Assembly: GCA_023715185.1 (NCBI GenBank)
Contig: JAMCAN010000001.1
Coordinates: 1,956,339 to 2,020,338 of the forward strand
Direction of reading: 5' to 3'
Origin: Planococcus sp. MER TA 32b
GTDB lineage: Bacteria; Bacillota; Bacilli; Bacillales_A; Planococcaceae
DNA length: 64,000 nt
Made by a program: the position numbers and the translations under genes. Positions 55,924 through 64,000 of this stretch are shown here, piece after piece (positions within the stretch are counted from its first letter, which is position 1; each line of letters starts with the position of its first letter). The notes under the pieces were generated by a model that saw only the letters and a list, made by a program, of their open reading frames with translations, did not search any database and was not told the DNA's origin.

Positions 55924-57347
55924 GATTTTAACTCTCTTCTCAGCACTTTATTCGAAGCGTTGCGCGGCAATGAATGGACTGCGCGCATCACTTTCGGAAT
56001 TTTATAGCCGGCAATTTGTAATTTCAGAAAATCCTTCAAATCCTCCATTCTAACATCTTCATGAAGTACGACAAAAGCCGCCGGCACTTCTCCCCATTGT
56101 TCGTCAGGCATGCCGCAAACTCCCGCTTCTCGGACTGCCGGATGGCCAAGCAAAGCCTTTTCGATCTCCGCCGGATAAATATTCTCTCCGCCGGATACTA
56201 TCAGGTCCGAACGCCGGTCAACAACAAAGAGGAAACCTTCTTCATCCAGATAACCGATGTCCCCAGTATGGAACCATCCATCCTCCTGTACGTCCCGCTC
56301 CGCAAATTTGCCGATATACTCCGGTGTCACTTGTGGCCCCCGAATCTGGATTTCCGCTTTTTCACCAGGCGCAGCATTGTCACCGACCTTTATTTGGTAT
56401 AAAAATAAAGGCTTGCCTGACGAACCGATTTTCCGTTTGGCATCTGCCGGCTGCAATGTAGTCGTCTGGGACGATGTTTCCGTCATGCCGTATGTTTGCA
56501 GAACAGAAATGTCGAACTTCTCAGCCCGTTCCATATATGAAATCGGTACCGGACCGCCGCCGGCGAGCATCGCTCTAAAGTTAGGTGAGACTTGGAGGTT
56601 TGCCGTTTCCAGTTCACTCAAAACACGCTCCAGAGTCACTGCCACCACTGACATATGAGTCACGGTTCCGGAGCTTAATTCGGATGCACAGATTTTTGCA
56701 TCGAATTTCGGGTGAAGCTGTACGCCCATGCCGTAGATGAGTGACCGCATCAGGATTGAAAAACCGCTTATATGGAATAGCGGCATGACGCAGAGCCAGA
56801 CGTCCCCGGGTGAAACGCCGATATTCAATGCCGAAGAAACGGCACTGGAGAAATGGTTCCCTGCTGTTTGCCGGACACCTTTTGGGTAACCGGTCGTACC
56901 GGAAGTATACATGATCGAAATCGTGCGGTCTTCTGCCCACTCTTCTTCGGGTGTGAAATTGGAAGTCGCTGCATTTTGAATCTCAGAAAAACTGATTTTA
57001 TTGCTGGTATCGAGCTTCCCTTGCAGTTCTTCATCCACCAATAAATAAGCGGCTTCCGAATCTTGCAATTGATATTGCAATTCCTTCGCTGAAAGCCGCT
57101 CATTCAGCATGACCATTTCACAGCCGATATGAAGACATGCATACATAACAAACACAGACTCCGGATGCGATTTGGCCAGAATGGCAATTCTCATTTCAGA
57201 AGTGATGCCAAGAGATGTCAGCTTGCCCGCGTAATCGATGGCAATCTTATTGATTTCCGCGAATGTCCATTGTTGCCCGCCATATGACAGCGCCATACGG
57301 CTGCCGCTTAAATGTGCCCGTTGGCTGAGCCAATTCGGATAAGTCAT
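55914..57347 (-). CDS. menE: o-Succinylbenzoate--CoA ligase
   Basis: ANL-family adenylating enzyme that forms succinylbenzoyl-CoA. 477 residues from the ATG at 57347 (GAAAGGA 7 bases upstream). P-loop YTSGTTGYPKG, TYGMTET, the hinge FLFVVDRRSDLI and the C-terminal lysine region NASNKVLRREL. The ribosome site follows directly on a terminator-like hairpin behind menB. Confidence 0.94.
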   Translation of the reverse strand: MTYPNWLSQRAHLSGSRMALSYGGQQWTFAEINKIAIDYAGKLTSLGITSEMRIAILAKSHPESVFVMYACLHIGCEMVMLNERLSAKELQYQLQDSEAAYLLVDEELQGKLDTSNKISFSEIQNAATSNFTPEEEWAEDRTISIMYTSGTTGYPKGVRQTAGNHFSSAVSSALNIGVSPGDVWLCVMPLFHISGFSILMRSLIYGMGVQLHPKFDAKICASELSSGTVTHMSVVAVTLERVLSELETANLQVSPNFRAMLAGGGPVPISYMERAEKFDISVLQTYGMTETSSQTTTLQPADAKRKIGSSGKPLFLYQIKVGDNAAPGEKAEIQIRGPQVTPEYIGKFAERDVQEDGWFHTGDIGYLDEEGFLFVVDRRSDLIVSGGENIYPAEIEKALLGHPAVREAGVCGMPDEQWGEVPAAFVVLHEDVRMEDLKDFLKLQIAGYKIPKVMRAVHSLPRNASNKVLRRELKSWV

Positions 57348-57364
57348 GAAAAAAATCCTTTCTT

Positions 57365-57405
57365 CAAAAAAAGCTGCCCCATTTAAAGGACAGCTTTTCA
57401 TTATT
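57365..57405 (-). terminator. Terminator-like hairpin between menB and menE
   Basis: The stem AAAAGCTGTCC / GGGGCAGCTTTT (imperfect) with seven T on the minus strand, in the 63-base gap. It may reduce read-through into menEC. Confidence 0.75.
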
Positions 57406-57410
57406 TAAGA

Positions 57411-58229
57411 TCAAGGGAAACGAGGGAATTGACCGAAGTCCGGCTTGCGTTTTTCTTTGAACGCATCGCGTCCTTCTTTCGCTTCGTCTGTTGTGTAGTA
57501 AAGCAATGTCGCGTCACCAGCCATTTGCTGCAATCCAGCAAGGCCATCCGTATCCGCGTTCATAGCCGCTTTTACGAAACGAAGTGCAGTCGGGCTCATC
57601 TCAAGCATCTCTTCGCACCATTTCACAGTTTCATCTTCAAGCTGCTCATACGGCACTACAGTGTTAACAAGTCCCATATCCAGCGCTTCCTGAGCGTCGT
57701 ACTGACGGCACAGGTACCAGATTTCGCGGGCTTTCTTATGTCCGATGATGCGCGCCAGGTAACCTGAACCGTAGCCAGCGTCAAACGAACCTACGCGAGG
57801 GCCAGTTTGTCCGAAACGGGCGTTGTCAGCAGCAATCGTCAAATCACAAACGACATGAAGTACATGTCCGCCGCCGATTGCATATCCAGCAACCATCGCT
57901 ACAACCGGTTTAGGGATTACACGGATCAAACGCTGAAGGTCAAGGACGTTCAAACGTGGAATCTCATCTTCCCCAACATAACCGCCATGTCCGCGGACGC
58001 TTTGGTCGCCGCCTGAACAGAAGGCTTTTTCCCCTTCGCCAGTCAATACGATAACGCCAACGTCTGAATTATCGCGTGCGCGTGAAAATGCATCGATCAG
58101 TTCATGCACCGTTTTTGGACGGAAGGCATTGCGCACTTCCGGACGGTTGATTGTAATCTTCGCAATCCCGTTATAAATTTCATATTTGATATCTTCATAT
58201 GTACGTTCACTTACCCATTCACGTGTCAT
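57411..58229 (-). CDS. menB: 1,4-Dihydroxy-2-naphthoyl-CoA synthase
   Basis: Crotonase-fold ring-closing enzyme of menaquinone synthesis. 272 residues. Oxyanion-hole and substrate residues in [17 protein letters not shown] and [37 protein letters not shown] is the MenB-specific block. GGAGG lies before the ATG; the start overlaps the menH stop by 4 bases. Confidence 0.96.
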   Translation of the reverse strand: MTREWVSERTYEDIKYEIYNGIAKITINRPEVRNAFRPKTVHELIDAFSRARDNSDVGVIVLTGEGEKAFCSGGDQSVRGHGGYVGEDEIPRLNVLDLQRLIRVIPKPVVAMVAGYAIGGGHVLHVVCDLTIAADNARFGQTGPRVGSFDAGYGSGYLARIIGHKKAREIWYLCRQYDAQEALDMGLVNTVVPYEQLEDETVKWCEEMLEMSPTALRFVKAAMNADTDGLAGLQQMAGDATLLYYTTDEAKEGRDAFKEKRKPDFGQFPRFP

Positions 58230-59053
58230 GATTTTCCTCCTAAAAAATTCATTTTCAAATACTCCCCTACTATTGTAGCAAATTCAGCAGGTTTTTCCAC
58301 ATGTAAAGCATGTCCCGCCATAATCTCCCTGTGTTCGGCATTCGGCATCAGCGAAACCATCTCTCCAGCAATCGCTGTAAACTTCTCATCCAGTTTCCCC
58401 GTGACCAATAAAACCGGAAGCTGCAGCTGGCTGATTGCTTCCCAATAAGATTTCTGCGCACCTGTGCCCATGCCGATCAGGCTGTTTGCCAGACCTATCG
58501 GATCTTGCGCCAGCCGTTCTTCCCTCACAGCCCTTTTCACAGGTTCAGGCAAGGCTTCTTGTGTTTTAAAGAGCGGAATCTTCTCCCAGCTATCGACGAA
58601 AGAAATGACTCCCCCTGATATAATCCGTTCGGCTAAACTGCCATCATTCGTTCTTCGCTCGCTGCGCTGCTCTTCAGTCTTTAAACCAGGCGAAGAACTT
58701 TCCAGCAATAAAGCCGAAAGTCGCTCAGGAAATATGCAGGCATAGGCAAGAGCTGTTCGTCCGCCCATCGAGTAACCGGCCAGGACAAAGTTTTTCAGCT
58801 CCAAAAGGTCAAATATCTTTTCCAAATCCCGCAGCTGCTCCTCCATTGAATACCGCTCCGAATCTTTTGGACTGTCGGTGCCACCGTGGCCAAGCAGATC
58901 AATAAGCACAATTTTATATTCTTCAAAATGAGGGACAATCTTGTGCCAGGTTTTAGTGCTGCCGGTGAAACCATGGAGAAATACCAGCGCCTGATCTTTA
59001 TCTTCATTCAATAGTTCAATGTGATAATTGACGCCTTCAACCTCCATTTTCAT
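58226..59053 (-). CDS. menH: SHCHC synthase MenH (alpha/beta hydrolase fold)
   Basis: Eliminates pyruvate from SEPHCHC. 275 residues from the ATG at 59053, which overlaps the menD stop (ATGA). Nucleophile in AGYSMGG, acid in VTGKLDEKF, catalytic His in [23 protein letters not shown] forms the oxyanion region. The 11-residue longer frame is less likely. Confidence 0.93.
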   Translation of the reverse strand: MKMEVEGVNYHIELLNEDKDQALVFLHGFTGSTKTWHKIVPHFEEYKIVLIDLLGHGGTDSPKDSERYSMEEQLRDLEKIFDLLELKNFVLAGYSMGGRTALAYACIFPERLSALLLESSSPGLKTEEQRSERRTNDGSLAERIISGGVISFVDSWEKIPLFKTQEALPEPVKRAVREERLAQDPIGLANSLIGMGTGAQKSYWEAISQLQLPVLLVTGKLDEKFTAIAGEMVSLMPNAEHREIMAGHALHVEKPAEFATIVGEYLKMNFLGGKS

Positions 59054-60750
59054 TGCCCGTCCAGCTCCTCGATCAACTGATTCCACAACTCTCTGTGGAC
59101 CCGCACATTCGTTTCCCGGTCCGTAAACACTTCAATGATTTTAACGGCTTTTTGTTTTTTCGTACGAAGAGCCTCAACAAATTGCTCTTTCGTTTCGACA
59201 GCAGCGTAATCAGCGTCATACATTCTAGCTGCATCCTCGAATTTCAATCCTGTAGGCGTACCGAATAGCTCTTCGAAATAACGTTCTTCCTGTGACTGCG
59301 GCAGATACGAAAAAATTCCGCCACCGTCGTTGTTCATTACAATAATCGTTAAATCCGTTTCCTGCATTTTCGAAGCAATCAAGCCGTTCATATCATGCAG
59401 GAATGATAAGTCTCCGATAAACAGATAAGCCGGGCGCTTCTTCGCTGCCTGCACGCCAAATGCCGTCGATACAACTCCGTCAATGCCATTGGCACCGCGA
59501 TTGGCATAAATCATGACATCTCGTGAGGTGGATTTGAAATAAGTATCCGTATCACGAATCGGCATGCTGCTGCTGACAATCAGGTCACAATTGTCAAGTT
59601 CGTCAAACAGCACTTTGGCCAGGACACCTTCATCCAATTTTTCATTGCAATGGACTTCTGCAAGTTCCCAGAATAGCTCGGAAGCTGCTGTCCATTTTTC
59701 TGTATAGGAATTGGACTCCTTCGTTTCAATCGGCAATCGCCATAAGCCATCTGGTGAAGCCTGGATATGATGTGTGACCACAGATTGTGCATCCCGCATC
59801 ATCGGTGATTCATCAAAAACAGCGTATGTCTCCGGTTTTACAGCAGCCAAATAAAGCGTTAAAGGTTTCGAGACCGGTTGCGGTCCAATACGTATGACCA
59901 CAGACGGCTCCATGACGCCTTTAAAAACTTCACTTTTTAAAATGGCATCGTAGCTGTCGATTATCAAATCTTTACAGTTTTCATCTATATTACCGCGAAC
60001 ATTGGATAAAGGATCGGCAAGAACCGGCCAATTCAATTTGCGGATAAAAGACCAGAATTCATCAGGCATCCTTTCAGTCATTTCGCCGATAATCAAAAGC
60101 CCTTTTTCAGCCTTAACTGTTTCCATTAAAAATTGCTCAACAGATGAAGATAACCGTGACTCATCCTTTAAATGCGTTATTTCTCCTGCGCTGTTATATT
60201 GCTGCTCAAAATCCAGTATCAACGGTTCACGGAAAGGCACATTCAAATGAACTGGACCTCTCGGCTCGGACGCGGCATTTTTAACTGAGCGATGCAAATG
60301 GCGCACCAAAAAATCCAAACGGTTTTCAGGTTCCGGCATCGGTAAATCTACAGACCATTTAACATGTGAGCCAAAAAGATCGATTTGATTGATTGCCTGC
60401 GGCGCTCCGACTTCACGAAGCTCGTGCGGACGGTCAGCCGTCACCACGATCAAGGGAATTCTGGCATAAAAAGCTTCGACTATTGCAGGGAAATAATTCG
60501 CCGCTGCAGTTCCCGATGTGCAAAGAAGCATTACCGGCTCTCCCGATGCCTTCGCCATTCCAAGTGCAAAATAAGCCGCTGACCGCTCATCAATCTGGCG
60601 ATAAACCGTCAGCCCTTCTTCTTTCATACAGGCATAAGCCAGTGGTGTCGACCGTGAACCTGGACTGATCACCACATTTTTCACTCCCTGATTCACCAAA
60701 CTGTGGGTGAAGGCAGAGACGTATTCAGTTAAATATTTACGATTCGTCAC
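59050..60750 (-). CDS. menD: SEPHCHC synthase MenD
   Basis: Thiamine-diphosphate enzyme that adds the 2-oxoglutarate-derived succinyl semialdehyde unit to isochorismate. 566 residues. N-terminal VISPGSRSTPLAYA, ThDP glutamate region QIDERSAAYFALGMAKASG, and the C-terminal GDLSFLHDMNGL...NNDGGGIFSYLP cofactor motif. Starts 14 bases inside the end of menF. Confidence 0.96.
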   Translation of the reverse strand: MTNRKYLTEYVSAFTHSLVNQGVKNVVISPGSRSTPLAYACMKEEGLTVYRQIDERSAAYFALGMAKASGEPVMLLCTSGTAAANYFPAIVEAFYARIPLIVVTADRPHELREVGAPQAINQIDLFGSHVKWSVDLPMPEPENRLDFLVRHLHRSVKNAASEPRGPVHLNVPFREPLILDFEQQYNSAGEITHLKDESRLSSSVEQFLMETVKAEKGLLIIGEMTERMPDEFWSFIRKLNWPVLADPLSNVRGNIDENCKDLIIDSYDAILKSEVFKGVMEPSVVIRIGPQPVSKPLTLYLAAVKPETYAVFDESPMMRDAQSVVTHHIQASPDGLWRLPIETKESNSYTEKWTAASELFWELAEVHCNEKLDEGVLAKVLFDELDNCDLIVSSSMPIRDTDTYFKSTSRDVMIYANRGANGIDGVVSTAFGVQAAKKRPAYLFIGDLSFLHDMNGLIASKMQETDLTIIVMNNDGGGIFSYLPQSQEERYFEELFGTPTGLKFEDAARMYDADYAAVETKEQFVEALRTKKQKAVKIIEVFTDRETNVRVHRELWNQLIEELDGQ

Positions 60751-62128
60751 TCAATTGACCTCCCAAGGCACGAAGCATCGGACGGAATTTCACCCAAGTC
60801 TCAGCATACTCCGACTCTGGAGTGGAATCTTCGACAATTCCGCCTCCTGCATATAAATAAGCTTCTTTTCCATCCAATAAAGCCGAACGGATCGCAACAG
60901 CAAACTCACCATCGCCTTTTGCATCTATCCAGCCGATCGGAGCAGCGTAGAATCCCCTATTCATCGTTTCATATTGTCTGATCAGACTAAGTGCTGATTG
61001 CCGCGGTTCTCCGCCAAGCGCAGGCGTCGGATGGAGATCTCTTACAAGGTCGATCAGATTCGATCCCTGCTTTAATTCTCCTTCAACCGGGGTGTATAGA
61101 TGCTGGATATCCCTTACCTTCATCAGTTTCGGCTTTTTCGGCACAAACTGCTCGCTGCAATGAGCTGCAAAAACTTTACTGATCATGTCCACTACATACT
61201 GATGTTCCGAACGGTTCTTTCTGTCATTCAATAAATCATTTCCGAGTTCATTATCTTTTTCAACGGTTTTCCCTCTTGGAGTTGAACCAGCCAAACAAGT
61301 TGATAATGCCTGACGATCTTCAACTTTCACTAGCCGTTCCGGCGTTGCGCCAAAGAAGAATTGCTCTTCCGCTTCCAGTCCGAAGAGGAAGCTTTCAGGC
61401 TGTTCCTTCGAGACCTGATAAAGTGCAGAAGAAGCTGATAAAGTTTTATCAAAGTCTAATCTTAGCACTCTTGCAATAACAACTTTATCTGCCTGTTTTG
61501 CCTTAATCACTCCAGTAACTTTATCAATGGAAGAAAGATAGGAAGTTTTTTTCAGCTCTTCCCTTCCTTTAACCTCAGGCTTTTTATAGGCAACCGGTTC
61601 AGATACTTGTGCAGCATGGATCAACTTATCCCGTTCTTTTCGCAACGCCTCAAATTCCGGGAAAGTATCTTCTTTTTTAGTAATTAGATGAATACTGATA
61701 AAAGCCCGATCATTTTTCATTACCAATTGAAATGTCGGAACTGCAAAATAAGCTTCCGGAAATTCGCGCCAAATACTTTGAGTCTTGTTCAACGGATCAA
61801 ATGAAAAACCGCCAAACAGGATCGGCTCCACGAAATGTTCTTCATTAACAATCTGTTTGCACAGGTTTTGCCACTTGTTCTTTACATCTTCAAACCGTCC
61901 CTGATGATTGGCACCGGTCAGAACATGTGCATGCCCCAATCCGACAAGTGTAAAAGTCTTCTCAGGGTTCTGCCAGAAGAAACGCTTTCCTTTATAGAAA
62001 CTTTCTCCTGCTTCAAAAAAAGCTAAGGCAGACATTCTGTTCACTTCAATAGTTTCTGTATAAAAGCGGTATGCGACATACCTTGAATTATCTTGTTTTT
62101 CGGCCGATGAATACTGTCGTCGATTCAT
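60737..62128 (-). CDS. menF: Menaquinone-specific isochorismate synthase
   Basis: Converts chorismate to isochorismate. 463 residues from the ATG at 62128 (7 bases after GGAGG). Chorismate-binding domain in the C-terminal half: FGATPERLV, TCLAGSTPRG, HQYVVDMI, HPTPALGGEPR and GWIDAKGDGEFAVAIRSA. First gene of menFDHBEC, divergent from menA. Confidence 0.95.
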   Translation of the reverse strand: MNRRQYSSAEKQDNSRYVAYRFYTETIEVNRMSALAFFEAGESFYKGKRFFWQNPEKTFTLVGLGHAHVLTGANHQGRFEDVKNKWQNLCKQIVNEEHFVEPILFGGFSFDPLNKTQSIWREFPEAYFAVPTFQLVMKNDRAFISIHLITKKEDTFPEFEALRKERDKLIHAAQVSEPVAYKKPEVKGREELKKTSYLSSIDKVTGVIKAKQADKVVIARVLRLDFDKTLSASSALYQVSKEQPESFLFGLEAEEQFFFGATPERLVKVEDRQALSTCLAGSTPRGKTVEKDNELGNDLLNDRKNRSEHQYVVDMISKVFAAHCSEQFVPKKPKLMKVRDIQHLYTPVEGELKQGSNLIDLVRDLHPTPALGGEPRQSALSLIRQYETMNRGFYAAPIGWIDAKGDGEFAVAIRSALLDGKEAYLYAGGGIVEDSTPESEYAETWVKFRPMLRALGGQLSDES

Positions 62129-62300
62129 CAAATTACCTCCGTTTATATGGTAGCTCCCGGAAATACCGTAAAAGCTCTCAAACTTTTTAACATCTACCCT
62201 CTATCATACTCTTTTCTGCTAAAATCAGCACAACATTTGCTGTAATCCGAGCAAATTTGCAGTACAATATAATATGGAATATATAGAGGAGAGATACAAC

Positions 62301-63212
62301 ATGACGACAACTTTACAAGCGGACAGCGGCTGGCGCGTCTGGTGGCAGTTAACCCGTCCGCATACCTTGACTGCATCATTTGCTCCCGTTTTTTTAGGAA
62401 CGATGATTGCTATAAGAGATACGCAGATTGATTGGCTTTTATTTGCTGCCATGCTGCTTGCCAGCCTTTTAATCCAAGCTGCAACCAATATGTTCAATGA
62501 GTATTATGATTTTGCGCGAGGTCTGGATAATGAGAAATCAGTAGGAATCGGCGGAGCAATCGTTCGAAATGGTGTTAAACCGAAAACGGTGCTGACTCTT
62601 GCCTTTATCCTTTATGCTATTGCCGGTATCCTTGGCATCTATATCTGCATGCAAACAAGCTGGTGGCTGCTGGTTGTTGGCGGCATAGCGATGCTGGTGG
62701 GCTTTCTTTACACTGGCGGCCCATATCCGATTGCTTATACGCCATTCGGAGAATTATTTTCTGGATTATTCATGGGTTTTCTTATCGTCATTATCGCTTT
62801 TTACATTCAGACCGGCACGGTTACAACGGATGCCATCCTTCTATCTGTACCAAGTACACTTCTTGTAGCAGCGATTATGATGTCCAACAACATTCGGGAC
62901 ATAGTCGGTGATGCTGCAAGCGGCCGTAAAACTTTGGCAATTCTTGCGGGCCGTGCAGCTGCAGTCAATATACTCTTAGGGTTCTTCGTGCTCTCGTACG
63001 TTTGGATAGCTGCTATGGTCATATTCGGAATGATCACCCCGTGGGCCCTGTTAGTTTTCCTTAGCATCTTGAAACCTGTTAAGATTATCCAGATTTTCAA
63101 ACGCTATAGTGAACCGTTGAAAGTAATGCCTGCAATGAAAGACACAGGAATCACCAATACACTTTTTGCTTTTCTGTTAGCTATAGGTTTATTACTTGGT
63201 CACATCATATAA
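62301..63212 (+). CDS. menA: 1,4-Dihydroxy-2-naphthoate polyprenyltransferase
   Basis: Membrane UbiA-family enzyme that attaches the isoprenoid chain to make demethylmenaquinone. 303 residues from the ATG at 62301 (8 bases after GAGGAGA). Prenyl-diphosphate Asp-rich motif NMFNEYYDFARGLDNE and the second motif NNIRDIVGDAASGRKTLA; eight to nine hydrophobic helices. Divergent from menF. Confidence 0.95.
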   Translation: MTTTLQADSGWRVWWQLTRPHTLTASFAPVFLGTMIAIRDTQIDWLLFAAMLLASLLIQAATNMFNEYYDFARGLDNEKSVGIGGAIVRNGVKPKTVLTLAFILYAIAGILGIYICMQTSWWLLVVGGIAMLVGFLYTGGPYPIAYTPFGELFSGLFMGFLIVIIAFYIQTGTVTTDAILLSVPSTLLVAAIMMSNNIRDIVGDAASGRKTLAILAGRAAAVNILLGFFVLSYVWIAAMVIFGMITPWALLVFLSILKPVKIIQIFKRYSEPLKVMPAMKDTGITNTLFAFLLAIGLLLGHII

Positions 63213-63217
63213 GTTAA

Positions 63218-63254
63218 TCTAAAAGCATTCTCGTAATGAGAATGCTTTTAGATT
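63218..63254 (+). terminator. Terminator of menA
   Basis: The perfect 15-base stem TCTAAAAGCATTCTC / GAGAATGCTTTTAGA follows the menA stop. Confidence 0.85.
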
Positions 63255-63321
63255 ACTTTTTTCAATTTATTATTATAATGAGGAATCAAGACTACAATAA
63301 CTTCTAAATTATAATTAAGCA

Positions 63322-63360
63322 ATAAAAAAAGCGTCTTGCATATTCATGCAGGACGCTCTC
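63322..63360 (-). terminator. Terminator of the tRNA operon
   Basis: The stem AGAGCGTCCTGCAT / ATGCAAGACGCTTT with a T-run on the minus strand, just after tRNA-Glu. Confidence 0.88.
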
Positions 63361-63369
63361 TTTAATATA

Positions 63370-63441
63370 TGACCCCTACGGGATTCGAACCCGTGTTACC
63401 GCCGTGAAAGGGCGGTGTCTTAACCGCTTGACCAAGGGGCC
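63370..63441 (-). tRNA. tRNA-Glu (TTC)
   Basis: Cloverleaf with anticodon TTC and GGTTCGAATCC T-arm. CCA is not encoded. Last tRNA of the operon. Confidence 0.95.
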
Positions 63442-63447
63442 AATTAC

Positions 63448-63538
63448 TGGCGGAGAAGGAGGGATTTGAACCCTCGCGCCGGTTGCCCGACCTACACCCT
63501 TAGCAGGGGCGCCTCTTCAGCCACTTGAGTACTTCCCC
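63448..63538 (-). tRNA. tRNA-Ser (GCT)
   Basis: 91-base class II tRNA with long variable arm, anticodon GCT and encoded CCA. Confidence 0.95.
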
Positions 63539-63542
63539 AGTA

Positions 63543-63617
63543 TGGCTCCGAAGGTAGGACTCGAACCTACGACCATCGCATTAACAGTGCGGTGCTCTAC
63601 CACTGAGCTACTTCGGA
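63543..63617 (-). tRNA. tRNA-Asn (GTT)
   Basis: Anticodon GTT, T-arm GGTTCGAGTCC, encoded CCA. Confidence 0.95.
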
Positions 63618-63618
63618 A

Positions 63619-63695
<77 letters not shown>

Positions 63696-63710
63696 ATAAC
63701 GTAAAAATAA

Positions 63711-63784
63711 TGGAGCGGGTGAAGGGAATCGAACCCTCATCATCAGCTTGGAAGGCTGAGGTTTTACCACTAAACTACACCCGC
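63711..63784 (-). tRNA. tRNA-Gly (TCC)
   Basis: Anticodon TCC, T-arm GGTTCGATTCC, encoded CCA. Confidence 0.95.
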
Positions 63785-63789
63785 AAAAA

Positions 63790-63865
63790 TGGTGGGTCAG
63801 GACGGAATCGAACCGCCGACACTTAGAGCTTCAATCTAATGCTCTACCAACTGAGCTACTGACCC
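63790..63865 (-). tRNA. tRNA-Phe (GAA)
   Basis: Anticodon GAA in loop TTGAAGC, T-arm GGTTCGATTCC, encoded CCA. Confidence 0.95.
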
Positions 63866-63881
63866 ATATTTTTTGAAAAAA

Positions 63882-63957
63882 TGGCGGTCCCGACCGGGAT
63901 CGAACCGGCGATCTCCTGCGTGACAGGCAGGCATGTTAACCGCTACACCACGGGACC
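63882..63957 (-). tRNA. tRNA-Asp (GTC)
   Basis: Anticodon GTC, T-arm GGTTCGATCCC, encoded CCA. Confidence 0.95.
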
Positions 63958-63959
63958 AT

Positions 63960-64000
<41 letters not shown>

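Overview
The window is a chromosomal stretch of a low-to-moderate G+C Gram-positive bacterium of the order Bacillales. Gene content and order follow the Bacillus subtilis tyrS-acs-acu-ccpA-ytx-murC-ytp-yto-ytn-ytl-ytj-ytg-leuS-ytq-metK-pckA-men segment with local losses. Examples of the losses are the absence of motPS between acuC and ccpA, and of asnB and luxS near metK and dps. Sequence style (SftA without membrane segments, bacillithiol-linked BrxC, T-boxes, an S-box, CcpA/cre control, long intergenic palindromic repeats) suggests a Planococcaceae member such as Planococcus or Planomicrobium. That genus-level guess is inference.

Layout. 1-2.5 kb: end of an unrecognised gene, a SigB-type stress gene and T-box-controlled tyrS. 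2.6-10.1 kb: a class A penicillin-binding protein, then acsA divergent from acuABC, with a cre between them. 10.1-19.9 kb (all minus): ccpA, aroA(G), the ytxGHJ stress operon, murC, sftA, ytpR, ytpQ. 20-30 kb: ytpP, a lipoprotein, a DUF84 phosphatase, ytoP, ytzB, a frameshifted kinase-like gene, ytnP, trmB, ytlR, thpR, dat, pepV and ytzE. 30-38.7 kb: ytzG pseudouridine synthase, murJ-like ytgP, ytfP, T-box leuS and scoAB with a near-perfect cre. 38.8-46.9 kb: MFS exporter, mnmL-mnmM tRNA modification pair, a small membrane protein, a luciferase-like monooxygenase, a ytpA homologue lacking its nucleophile serine, ytoA and S-box metK. 46.9-54.8 kb: pckA (CcpN-type operator), ytmA, ytkD, SigB-type dps, yidD, a zinc-binding lipoprotein with a Zur-like palindrome, and an uncharacterised five-gene membrane operon. 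54.8-63.2 kb: the menaquinone cluster menF-D-H-B-E-C and divergent menA. 63.4-64 kb: a minus-strand tRNA operon cut by the right edge.

Physiologically the window is dominated by acetate/overflow metabolism and carbon control (AcsA, its acetyltransferase AcuA and deacetylase AcuC, CcpA, ScoAB, PckA), envelope synthesis (PBP, MurC, MurJ, Dat), respiration (men genes), tRNA charging and modification, and SigB stress genes.

The most unusual material is intergenic. Three arrays of short conserved words are spaced at 20-21 bp, i.e. two helical turns, in convergent intergenic spacers bounded by terminators (23.76-23.98 kb and 34.37-34.47 kb). A separate palindromic element family of about 120 bp occurs as a three-copy tandem array after ytzE, and as one copy apparently nested inside another upstream of ccpA. 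No CRISPR array, transposase or prophage gene was seen.
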